Assembly: GCA_947498155.1 (NCBI GenBank)
Contig: CANMJD010000010.1
Span: 1-64,000, forward strand
Direction of reading: 5' to 3'
From: an uncultured Pseudoruegeria sp.
Lineage (GTDB): Bacteria; Pseudomonadota; Alphaproteobacteria; Rhodobacterales; Rhodobacteraceae
Length of the DNA stretch: 64,000 nt
Shown here: one piece after another, positions 55,840-63,023 of the stretch
Layout of the letters: each line of letters begins with the position of its first letter
Numbering within the stretch: position 1 is the first letter of the stretch
The notes under the pieces: model-generated
What the model was told of the DNA's origin: nothing
Databases searched by the model: none
Seen by the model: the letters and a program-made list of their open reading frames with translations, nothing else
Program-made: the position numbers and the translations under genes

Positions 55840-56370
55840 CTCCAGAGTCACCTGATATAGGGTAGCATTTCGGACCATGTCATTGCCCGTGGTAGCAAGC
55901 CCGTGCGGTCGGACGTTGCATTCAAGCTCGTAGAGCGCGCTGCATGCCAGTGCTGCCCAACGCCAGCGGTCTTCTTCGGGTTTGTTGTTGAAGCAAAGGT
56001 ATCCTTTTGCCTGATCCACGATTTTGAGGAGGCGCTCGTTACCTTCGTCCTGATGAAAGACAGGGAGTATGTGATCGTCAAATTCAGATTGAAGCGTTGC
56101 AAGGTTGCGGTCTGAATGCTCCGTCGCTTGAGCCAATTCAGCCTGCGAGGTTTTATTTACCTTTTTCTCCAGGGATGACGTCTAGGTTGACCAGCCATAC
56201 CTCGTCGAACAGTCCGTCCGATTCCGTCAAAAACAGCGTGTAGGCGGAGCGAACCTCATCTAGCGTGACCATTGCGCCTTTGTTCCACGCCGTGAATACA
56301 CCAGAATCCAATATGATCTTCTTAGGATAGCCCGGCGCTAGACGATCGCATGCGGCGCTCAACGATTCAA
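55840..56370 (-). pseudogene. Frameshifted DpdA/TGT-like phage gene remnant
   Basis: Two minus-strand frames join into one recognisable protein. The first reads KIILDSGVFTAWNKG and LVNLDVIPGEKG, then stops at 56153. The second continues in another frame with VNKTSQAELAQATEHSDRN, ILPVFHQDEGNERLLKIV, KPEEDRWRWAALACSALYEL and HGLATTGNDMVRNATLYQV. LDSGxFxAW, the NLDxIPG core, PVFHQxE and the late Y-x-V pattern are those of phage and island proteins annotated as queuine tRNA-ribosyltransferase-like or DpdA (7-deazaguanine insertion into DNA). The frameshift is near 56155, and both ends are cut by IS3 sequence. No partner genes remain. Confidence 0.62.
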
Positions 56371-56478
56371 AGTACCCTGGCCATCTTCGAACACATCAAT
56401 GGCTTCTACAATCCGCGCCGCCGACACTCAGCATTGGGTGGGAAAAGCCCGGTCGATTTCGAACGCAGGGTGGCTTAA
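56371..56478 (+). pseudogene. IS3-family transposase OrfB remnant, C-terminus
   Basis: The frame reads STLAIFEHINGFYNPRRRHS, ALGGKSPVDFERRVA, and a TAA stop. FxxIxxFYNxxRRHSALGxxSPxxFE is the standard end of IS3-family OrfB transposases. With the piece at 55740-55832 it marks one insertion sequence interrupted by the DpdA-like segment. No terminal inverted repeats could be settled by eye. Confidence 0.85.
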
Positions 56479-56586
56479 ACGAGCACTTGGGGCGGCACTA
56501 AAGCGTGACAGGTCCAATCTAAAGAACAACGTCACGTCTTGGTTTCGGATTTTAAAGCAACTTGGACGCATTAAAATAAAGTTTAA

Positions 56587-56610
56587 ACGGGGCACGCCAG
56601 CGCGCCCCGT
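56587..56610 (-). terminator. Terminator of the DUF1254/OmpA gene
   Basis: ACGGGGC at 56587-56593 pairs with GCCCCGT at 56604-56610; on the minus strand a T-rich stretch (TTTAAACTTTATTTT) follows. It lies just beyond the stop codon at 56618 and fits a Rho-independent terminator for that gene. Confidence 0.75.
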
Positions 56611-56617
56611 TCATTGT

Positions 56618-58552
56618 TCAAGGAGCTCTGACGAGTTCTACGCGTCGGTTTAGCGCACGCCCCTCTTCGGTTTCGTTGCTTGCGATAGGCGCAAGGAAGC
56701 TCGCACCAGCGGCAAACAAACGTGCGTTGTCGATACCGTAAGTGTTGACCAGATCGGCAACGACGGCGTCGGCACGCTGTTTGGACAGTTCAAGATTTCT
56801 GTCGTAACCACCGACATGGTCAGTATGACCCACCACTGCGATTTTGAGATCTGGCAACTGAGCCATCATATCGGCAATTGCAGCCAAAGTTTCCTTAGAG
56901 CCCGGTAAGATTGAAGTGGAGCCTGTATCAAACTGAACACCATACACCGCCACGCGCCCGTCGACCGTTATGCGCAGTGTGATATCTTCAGCGGTTTCGG
57001 CATTTGATGACGCTTCCGAGGAAGCGTATTCAACCAGTTCAATATCCCCTGGACGCCATGTCTGGTCGAACCATGATTCAAGTGGACCATAAAGACGGAA
57101 GATTGTGTTCCAGCCTTTGCCCGGCACTGTTTGAACCCAATTGCTCTCTTTGCCTTCAGGAGCCTCAGGCGCAAAGTAGATGTCGAAGGATCCGTCCTCG
57201 TTCTGAACGACTCCTGTGTCGTTGCTGCCAATGGCCGGAAACTGAGCATCAGTTTGAAGCATCGAGCGCGTCTGGTTGTCGTACAATGTAAACGACCAGA
57301 AGTCTTTCGCTGGCACGTCTGCAGGTACGTTTACCTTATAGGTCTTGCTGCCATCCAGAGGATTGCCATTGGAATCCACGTAGGTAAAAGCGTATTGCGA
57401 CCCTTTTCCGACTTTCTTCAAAGCCATCGCAGGTGTGACCCCTGTCGCGTAGAAGTGGAATGCCGCACGGATATCCTGAATTGTCACGCCGTCCAGTTCC
57501 CAAGTGTAAGCGCCACCGGGAAAGGCTGTTTGCCAGTAGCTTTCACCCGGATACCAATAGAACCGCTCATCTTTTGGTTTGGAGATGATCGTTTTGACCG
57601 TAACCGAGCCTGCTTTGGCGGCAGCTTCCAAGATGGCTTGCATTCTCTCATCGGGCTCAAAGGGCTGGCCCTTCACGATACCAATTGCAGCGAGGTGACC
57701 AAGCAGCTCGGGGTTTTCGCCCATCAGTGGCTCGGCTTGAACCACATCATTGATTTCGTTGAAAATCTCTGCGTCCATCCGATGGATCGTGTTCATCTCT
57801 TGTCCTGATGCATTCACGAAAGTCATTTCGGGCGGATTGTCCTTTTGAGACAGCGGGTACATGCGGAACATTTCTTTGGTCTGGTTGATTGCCAAATCGG
57901 TCGTTCCGTCTTTTTGATATCCGCGCCATATCACCCAGTTCCCAAAGGTGTTCGTGCGCGCAACGTGATACCCCTCAGGCACTTCACCTTCATAGCCTGG
58001 TGGTAGCACAAGAAACTTTCCACCTTGCCCTTCGTCAGGTCCAAGGTTGCCGAAGTCGATCACATATTTGAACCAGTGATCATTGATAAACCCAAGCACA
58101 TTCGGTGGTGTTTCGATCACCATCGGTTCGTCGCCGAGTTCCAACCACGAGAACATGTACACGCTGGTTGTATTGGCCGTCAGGAACAGCGCTTTTGAAT
58201 CCATCAACCCCTCAAACAAAACAGCTGTGGTGTTTGCTGGCCCAAATTCAAGAATGCCCTTTCGAATTGCGTCCATCGAGGCAATTTTGGTGCCGTCCAG
58301 AAAGGCTTGATACGCATGAGTAAAGTCCAGAAGGTTATAAACTTTCTGAGCGGATTCCACATCTGGCACACCATCGAAAAAATTGAGCTCGCCAACCCGC
58401 GTCTGGACATTGTCCGGTGTTGTGATCCCGTCCGGGAAAACGGTCTCCATCTTCATTTCTGGCACCTCTTGTGCCACAGCAGATATTGGGCTCGTTCCTC
58501 CCATTATTGCGAAAAGGCAAGCAACGCCTATAAACCGGCTACTGAATCTCAT
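56618..58552 (-). CDS. DUF1254-DUF1214-OmpA fusion envelope protein
   Basis: A 644-residue exported protein. The start at 58552 (MRFSSRFIGVACLFAIMGGT) follows a GGGAGAGAG site and gives a signal peptide ending around AVAQ; an upstream frame to 58687 overlaps the TetR gene. Residues ~60-200 match DUF1254 (YNLLDFTHAYQAFLDG, FLTANTTSVYMFSWLEL, NVLGFINDHWFKYVIDFG). Residues ~370-510 match DUF1214 (VDSNGNPLDGSKTYKVNVPADVPAKDFWSFTLYDNQTRSML). The last ~120 residues are an OmpA/MotB peptidoglycan-binding domain (FDTGSTSILPGSKETLAAIADM, VVGHTDHVGGYDRNLELSKQRA, AGASFLAPIASNETEEGRALNRRVEL). Most DUF1254/1214 proteins lack the OmpA part. It follows a TetR gene and is probably co-transcribed with it. Confidence 0.87.
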   Translation of the reverse strand: MRFSSRFIGVACLFAIMGGTSPISAVAQEVPEMKMETVFPDGITTPDNVQTRVGELNFFDGVPDVESAQKVYNLLDFTHAYQAFLDGTKIASMDAIRKGILEFGPANTTAVLFEGLMDSKALFLTANTTSVYMFSWLELGDEPMVIETPPNVLGFINDHWFKYVIDFGNLGPDEGQGGKFLVLPPGYEGEVPEGYHVARTNTFGNWVIWRGYQKDGTTDLAINQTKEMFRMYPLSQKDNPPEMTFVNASGQEMNTIHRMDAEIFNEINDVVQAEPLMGENPELLGHLAAIGIVKGQPFEPDERMQAILEAAAKAGSVTVKTIISKPKDERFYWYPGESYWQTAFPGGAYTWELDGVTIQDIRAAFHFYATGVTPAMALKKVGKGSQYAFTYVDSNGNPLDGSKTYKVNVPADVPAKDFWSFTLYDNQTRSMLQTDAQFPAIGSNDTGVVQNEDGSFDIYFAPEAPEGKESNWVQTVPGKGWNTIFRLYGPLESWFDQTWRPGDIELVEYASSEASSNAETAEDITLRITVDGRVAVYGVQFDTGSTSILPGSKETLAAIADMMAQLPDLKIAVVGHTDHVGGYDRNLELSKQRADAVVADLVNTYGIDNARLFAAGASFLAPIASNETEEGRALNRRVELVRAP

Positions 58553-58617
58553 ATTTCTCTCTCCCTTGTATTGTGTCGTCGTGAACTGAAGTCCTGAAGC
58601 TGACCCCAGAATATTTT

Positions 58618-59295
58618 TTACGTACTTCCTTTGCTTTTGTTTCTGACAACATGTTGCGCATCGAACGGATAAAGCGTGGCCAGCCAAATTCGTGTGATGG
58701 CCGATAAAACTTCCTCTTTCTCAGCTTTTGGATGCGCACCAAACGCATTGATCAAAATGCCCGCATCCATTCGGTTCAACGCACGGGCAACTGGAAGAGG
58801 ATCAAACTCAGGAGTGACTCCGATAGCTTGATCCTGCTCAATGCGTGCTGAAACAACCTCGTCAAATGAACTCAGGAAGGTTTCCCAGACGTTTTCCAGT
58901 CTTGCATCACGTGGCGCGGCATCCGAAACTGCTTTAAGAATGGTCCCATGCTCATATCCAACATCGACGAGTGACCTCAGGCTCTTTTGCAAACCTGGTA
59001 CCCCGTCACTTTCGTTTGACAGCCAGGCTTGAGCACCTTCGACAATGCCCCCCTTAACTTCGTCCAAAAGTGTTTCCAGCAAACCATGTAGATCATTGAA
59101 ATAAAGGTAGAACGTCGGGCGGCTATACTCTGTAGCTGCCATAAGGATACCAACATTCAAATCTCGAAACGGACGGGTCTCCAAAAACGCGCTTCCGGCG
59201 TCAAGTATCGCCGACCGAGTCAATGCGGCCTTGCTAGGCAGCATATGACGCGAAGATGGATGTGTTACGGAAACGGGCTTGGCACTTTTTGACAT
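58618..59295 (-). CDS. TetR/AcrR family transcriptional regulator
   Basis: A 225-residue regulator. The N-terminal HTH region is LTRSAILDAGSAFLETRPFR, then DLNVGILMAATEYSRPTFYLYFNDLHGLLETLLDEV, a clear TetR signature with the SRPTFYLYF recognition helix. The rest is an alpha-helical ligand domain. Its start is right behind an inverted repeat (59298-59314), which suggests self-repression. The DUF1254/OmpA gene is 65 bases downstream on the same strand and is the likely target and co-transcript. Confidence 0.88.
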   Translation of the reverse strand: MSKSAKPVSVTHPSSRHMLPSKAALTRSAILDAGSAFLETRPFRDLNVGILMAATEYSRPTFYLYFNDLHGLLETLLDEVKGGIVEGAQAWLSNESDGVPGLQKSLRSLVDVGYEHGTILKAVSDAAPRDARLENVWETFLSSFDEVVSARIEQDQAIGVTPEFDPLPVARALNRMDAGILINAFGAHPKAEKEEVLSAITRIWLATLYPFDAQHVVRNKSKGST

Positions 59296-59297
59296 CC

Positions 59298-59314
59298 TGT
59301 CAGTAAATATGACA
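59298..59314. promoter_or_regulatory. Candidate TetR operator
   Basis: TGTCAGTAAATATGACA is an inverted repeat (TGTCA, seven bases, TGACA) directly upstream of the TetR start codon at 59293-59295. A TGACGTCA palindrome at 59315-59322 adjoins it. Size, symmetry and place fit a TetR operator that would block its own transcription. No footprint evidence is possible from sequence. Confidence 0.55.
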
Positions 59315-59322
59315 TGACGTCA

Positions 59323-59839
59323 GGAGTCCAGAAAATCTGCGGTTTCTAGTATTGCCTCACCGCATACGGCGATATGGTTTTCGAGCGATGGCAAAGTCCG
59401 CGGTGCAGGCATTCCGGCGCTGATGCCTTGCGTTCCTGCGGCGAAGGTCCGGTTCGACGGACTACGCCGCAGCATTCTAGGTGCGCAGATATGGGCCGTT
59501 CTGTGACGGGGTGGAATCATCCTGAAGGTGAACATGCTGCAACCGATCTAGTAGCGATTCTGCGCCCGAGGCGGCCGTCGTTTCGCGGTCCAGCGATGGA
59601 TACTGAGGGCAGTATTGCTGACTTTCGATGCAGCATTAGCAGGTAAATGCGCAGCTCTCGAAAGCAGACCTTCATGATTAGTTGGCGGGGCGAAATGGTG
59701 CGGGACTGGCTTTCCAAATTTCAATTCCTTTACGAAATTCAAAACGAAGATGAAAATTTCACAATTTTATCATATGTTTACGGACCGTTTCCTAGTAAGT
59801 TAAGCTAACTCATCTATGCCCCTGATCTAATGATTGAAC
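59323..59839. other. Non-coding stretch between TetR and SDR genes
   Basis: About 517 bases with no supported gene. Short frames on both strands show no known motif and no ribosome sites. The part after 59700 is AT-rich and leads into the palindrome at 59840. The first part may be gene debris, as neighbouring regions hold mobile-element remnants. Confidence 0.5.
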
Positions 59840-59853
59840 ACTACCATGGTAGT
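59840..59853. promoter_or_regulatory. Perfect 14-bp palindrome ahead of the sugar operon
   Basis: ACTACCATGGTAGT is a perfect palindrome about 40 bases ahead of the SDR start. Its TACCATGGTA core is of the size bound by GntR- or LacI-type regulators, which usually control such sugar-acid operons. No regulator gene of that kind is in the window, so it would have to be downstream or elsewhere. Confidence 0.55.
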
Positions 59854-59892
59854 ATGCAATAGTCTGTACGAGGACGATTCGTGGGGGACGTT

Positions 59893-60642
59893 ATGTGCAT
59901 CGTGATTACTGGCGCGGCAAAAGGGATCGGTGAGGCTGTTGCGCGGCTTCTCTGCGATGATGGCGTTCCATTGGTGCTTGTTGATGTAGATGAAGATGCG
60001 CTGCGCAAGACCGCGGCCACGCTGTCGGGATCGCCGGTTTGCATCGTTGGATCTGTCGCCGACCAAGCGATAGCGGAACATGTCGCTGCTGCGGCCGCCG
60101 ACTTGGGGGGCGCGACGGGGCTCTCTTATAATGCGGGTATCCAGCGTTATGGATCGGCTCTGGAAACAGCGCCTGATCTTTGGGATGAAGTCATGGATGT
60201 GAACCTGCGTGGGGCCTATCTTATGGCGCGAGCGTTGTTGCCGCAGCTGGTTAGAACCCGAGGTGCCTGTGTGTTTATGGCATCGGTTCAAGGGATGGCA
60301 ACACAGCAAAATGTCGCCGCTTACACTGCCTCCAAACATGGGTTGATTGGGCTGGCAAAATCCATCGCTGTTGATTTTGCCGCTGCGGGTGTGCGCTCGA
60401 ATGCTGTCGCACCGGGGTCCGTCAAGACGCCGATGCTGGATTGGGCCGTCGACCAAGCTGACGACCCCAAGGCCGTCTGGGCCGAGATTAACAATATGCA
60501 TCCGCTGGGGCGTCCGGCGGAGGCCACAGAAGTGGCACAGGTCGTCGCCTTTTTACTGTCGGACAAAGCCTCCTTCATCACAGGTGAGGTTATCAAGGTC
60601 GATGGTGGGCTCATGGCGCGCCTTGGGGGGTCACCAAAATGA
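59893..60642 (+). CDS. SDR family oxidoreductase
   Basis: A 249-residue classical short-chain dehydrogenase. The cofactor motif TGAAKGIGEAVARLL (TGxxxGIG) is at the N-terminus, NAG in SYNAGIQRYG, the catalytic Ser in MASVQGMA, and the Tyr-Lys pair in AYTASKHGL (YxxxK). The C-terminus has VIKVDGGLMARLGG. The ATG at 59893 is preceded by GGGGGA; a GTG at 59881 is an alternative. It starts the sugar operon and likely oxidises or reduces a sugar, sugar alcohol or sugar acid that the ABC system imports. Confidence 0.88.
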   Translation: MCIVITGAAKGIGEAVARLLCDDGVPLVLVDVDEDALRKTAATLSGSPVCIVGSVADQAIAEHVAAAAADLGGATGLSYNAGIQRYGSALETAPDLWDEVMDVNLRGAYLMARALLPQLVRTRGACVFMASVQGMATQQNVAAYTASKHGLIGLAKSIAVDFAAAGVRSNAVAPGSVKTPMLDWAVDQADDPKAVWAEINNMHPLGRPAEATEVAQVVAFLLSDKASFITGEVIKVDGGLMARLGGSPK

Positions 60643-60655
60643 AAGGTCAGAATTC

Positions 60656-61891
60656 GTGACGATTGCAGACATCAAGGTGACGACTGTCGCGGTGCCGTTA
60701 GAAGCGCCTTTGCGGCATTCCGCTGGCGCGCATTGGGGCCGGTTTATCAGAACAATCGTTGAGGTGATTGGGAATGACGGTTTGTCCGGTTGGGGCGAGC
60801 TGGGCGGTGGCGGCGAGGGCGCAGAGGGCGCCGTGATGTCCTTGTTGCCGTACTTGAAAGGACATGACCCGCTCAACTTGGAACAGTTGCGCTGGAAAAT
60901 TATGAACCCAACCGCGACCCTGTATAACAACCGGTTGCAATTGCATGCTGCCATAGAAATGGCTTGCCTAGATCTTGCCGGCAAGCGACTGGGCGTTCCG
61001 GCCCATGGGCTGCTTGGCGGTGCTATCCGGTCCTCAGTCGAATTCGCTTCCTATCTGTTCTACCGCTACGAAACGGACGGGGCAGGCGGCGAAACGATGC
61101 CCGACGAAATCGTGGCCCACGCAAAGAAATTGCGGGATGCACATGGGTTTCGCACACATAAATTAAAAGGCGGCCATTTCGCCCCCGACCATGATGTTGA
61201 AGTATTCACCGCTCTGGCAGATGCCTTTCCGCAGGACCGCGTGCGGCTTGATCCCAACGGTGTGTGGTCTGTCGAGGAGGCGATCCGCGTCGGGCGCGCT
61301 ATCTCTCACCTCAATAACGATTATTTTGAAGATCCAACCTGGGGTCTGGACGGGATGCGTCGGACCCGCGATTGCCAGCCGATTCCGACGGCCACAAACA
61401 TGGTCGTCGTAAACTTCGAACAGCTTTCCCAATGTATCCGTCACGACTTGGTCGATGTCATTCTTCTGGACACCACGTTCTGGGGCGGGTTGCGGCAATC
61501 AGTGAAAGCGGGGCAAGTGCTAGAGACTTTCCAAAGGTCTGCAGCCGTTCATTCTTCGGGCGAGTTGGGCATCCAACTGGCGTCGATGCTGCATCTGGGA
61601 GCAGTGCTGCCAAATCTGAATTTTGCTGCCGATGCGCATTATCACCACCTAAAGGATGACATTCTTGAAGGCGGCAAAATGACCTATAACAATGGCCATA
61701 TCGACGTGCCGACCGGCCCCGGATTGGGGGTCGAGGTAAGCCGCGAGAAGCTGGCGCAATATGCTGAATATTTCCGTGAGACGGGCGGCTATACCTACGA
61801 TCGCGATCCTGCGCGGCCTAGTTGGTATTCGATCTGGCCGGAACGGAACTACGCTGATCCATCCGTTAAATCTGCTCCGGAGGCGTTCTGA
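60656..61891 (+). CDS. Glucarate dehydratase-like enolase superfamily enzyme
   Basis: A 411-residue member of the mandelate racemase/enolase superfamily, closest in motif to the glucarate dehydratase group. The GTG start at 60656 follows GAAAGGTCAG, 14 bases after the SDR stop. Active-site residues visible: K169 and K171 in HKLKGG, the D and N of RLDPNGVW, the E of YFEDPTWG, the N of PTATNMV, the D of VILLDTTFW, and the H of AVHSSGEL, all in the expected order. It should dehydrate an aldarate or aldonate; the exact acid cannot be told. It overlaps the ATPase gene start. Confidence 0.85.
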   Translation: MTIADIKVTTVAVPLEAPLRHSAGAHWGRFIRTIVEVIGNDGLSGWGELGGGGEGAEGAVMSLLPYLKGHDPLNLEQLRWKIMNPTATLYNNRLQLHAAIEMACLDLAGKRLGVPAHGLLGGAIRSSVEFASYLFYRYETDGAGGETMPDEIVAHAKKLRDAHGFRTHKLKGGHFAPDHDVEVFTALADAFPQDRVRLDPNGVWSVEEAIRVGRAISHLNNDYFEDPTWGLDGMRRTRDCQPIPTATNMVVVNFEQLSQCIRHDLVDVILLDTTFWGGLRQSVKAGQVLETFQRSAAVHSSGELGIQLASMLHLGAVLPNLNFAADAHYHHLKDDILEGGKMTYNNGHIDVPTGPGLGVEVSREKLAQYAEYFRETGGYTYDRDPARPSWYSIWPERNYADPSVKSAPEAF

Positions 61892-62994
61892 TGGCCGGGG
61901 TGCAGGTTCGTGATCTGGTCAAAGTCTACGGGCGTCAGTTGGCGGTGCGTGGCATTGATCTTGATATTCCTGACGGGGCGTTTGTGGTTCTTGTTGGACC
62001 GTCGGGGTGCGGAAAATCGACAACATTGCGCATGATTGCAGGGCTGGAAAGCATCTCTCACGGCGAATTGCTGATTGATGGTATGCGTGCCAATGATCTG
62101 CCGTCGCGTGACCGTGGCGTTGCAATGGTGTTCCAAACTTATGCGCTTTACCCGCATTTGAGCGTCCGGGAAAATTTGGCGTTTTCGCTCAAGTTGGCAA
62201 AGGTTGATCCTGCTGACATGGACCGCCGGATTGACGGCGCAATCGAGGCGTTGGAGCTACAACCCTATCTGGACCGCCGCCCATCTGAATTGTCTGGCGG
62301 TCAACGCCAGCGGGTTGCGATGGGCCGTGCGATCGTACGTGAACCGGATGTTTTCCTGTTCGACGAACCCCTGTCCAATCTAGACGCAAAGCTTCGCAAC
62401 CAGATGCGTGTCGAAATCAAACGCTTGCAACACCGGTTGGGCGTCACAACCATTTATGTCACGCACGATCAGATCGAAGCGATGACGTTGGCCGACGTAA
62501 TTGTCGTCATGAAAGACGGCGAGATCGCCCAACAGGGCACACCGCTTGAGGTTTTCGAAAGCCCTGCCAACAAGTTTGTCGCGAGCTTTATCGGGTCTCC
62601 TCAGATGAATTTCTTTGATGGGGTAATCCAACAGAATGGCAACGACTTCGCCTTTGTGAATGCGGAGATGACCATTCCGCTGGACGATAACAAGTACCAT
62701 GCTGCCCTGCACGATGGGCAGCGCGTGATCGGCGGGCTTCGCCCTGAGGACATCATCCCCGATGGCCATGGGCTGCAGCCCACGGGTGGCATAAAAATCA
62801 ATGGTGAGGTGTCTCTGACAGAGCTTCTGGGCAACGAAAGTCTGTTGTTTGCCCGGTGCGGGGCGATGGATTTTGTCGCACGTATGCAGCAGCCACGCGT
62901 CGTCAAAGACGGGGAAACGCTTGAATTTCATATCGCAGGGTCTCGGTTGCACCTGTTCGATTCAGATACGGAAATGTCTTTAAAAATGATCTGA
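61891..62994 (+). CDS. ABC transporter ATP-binding protein, UgpC/MsmX type
   Basis: A 367-residue sugar importer ATPase. Walker A is VGPSGCGKSTTLRMIAGLE, Q-loop MVFQTYALYPHLSVRENL, signature LSGGQRQRVAMGRAIVREP, Walker B VFLFDEPLSNLDAKLR, and switch TIYVTHDQIEAM. The C-terminal ~130 residues form the TOBE/MalK-type regulatory domain (GGLRPEDIIPDGHG). It powers uptake with the binding protein encoded next; the two permeases are expected just beyond the window. Confidence 0.93.
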   Translation: MAGVQVRDLVKVYGRQLAVRGIDLDIPDGAFVVLVGPSGCGKSTTLRMIAGLESISHGELLIDGMRANDLPSRDRGVAMVFQTYALYPHLSVRENLAFSLKLAKVDPADMDRRIDGAIEALELQPYLDRRPSELSGGQRQRVAMGRAIVREPDVFLFDEPLSNLDAKLRNQMRVEIKRLQHRLGVTTIYVTHDQIEAMTLADVIVVMKDGEIAQQGTPLEVFESPANKFVASFIGSPQMNFFDGVIQQNGNDFAFVNAEMTIPLDDNKYHAALHDGQRVIGGLRPEDIIPDGHGLQPTGGIKINGEVSLTELLGNESLLFARCGAMDFVARMQQPRVVKDGETLEFHIAGSRLHLFDSDTEMSLKMI

Positions 62995-63023
62995 GATGAC
63001 GACTTAAACGAGGAGGAAAGTAA

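Noticed and set aside
59320-59742. Minus-strand frames of 64-71 residues between TetR and SDR genes
   Set aside because: No ribosome site, no hydrophobic or domain pattern, and overlapping alternative frames look equally likely.
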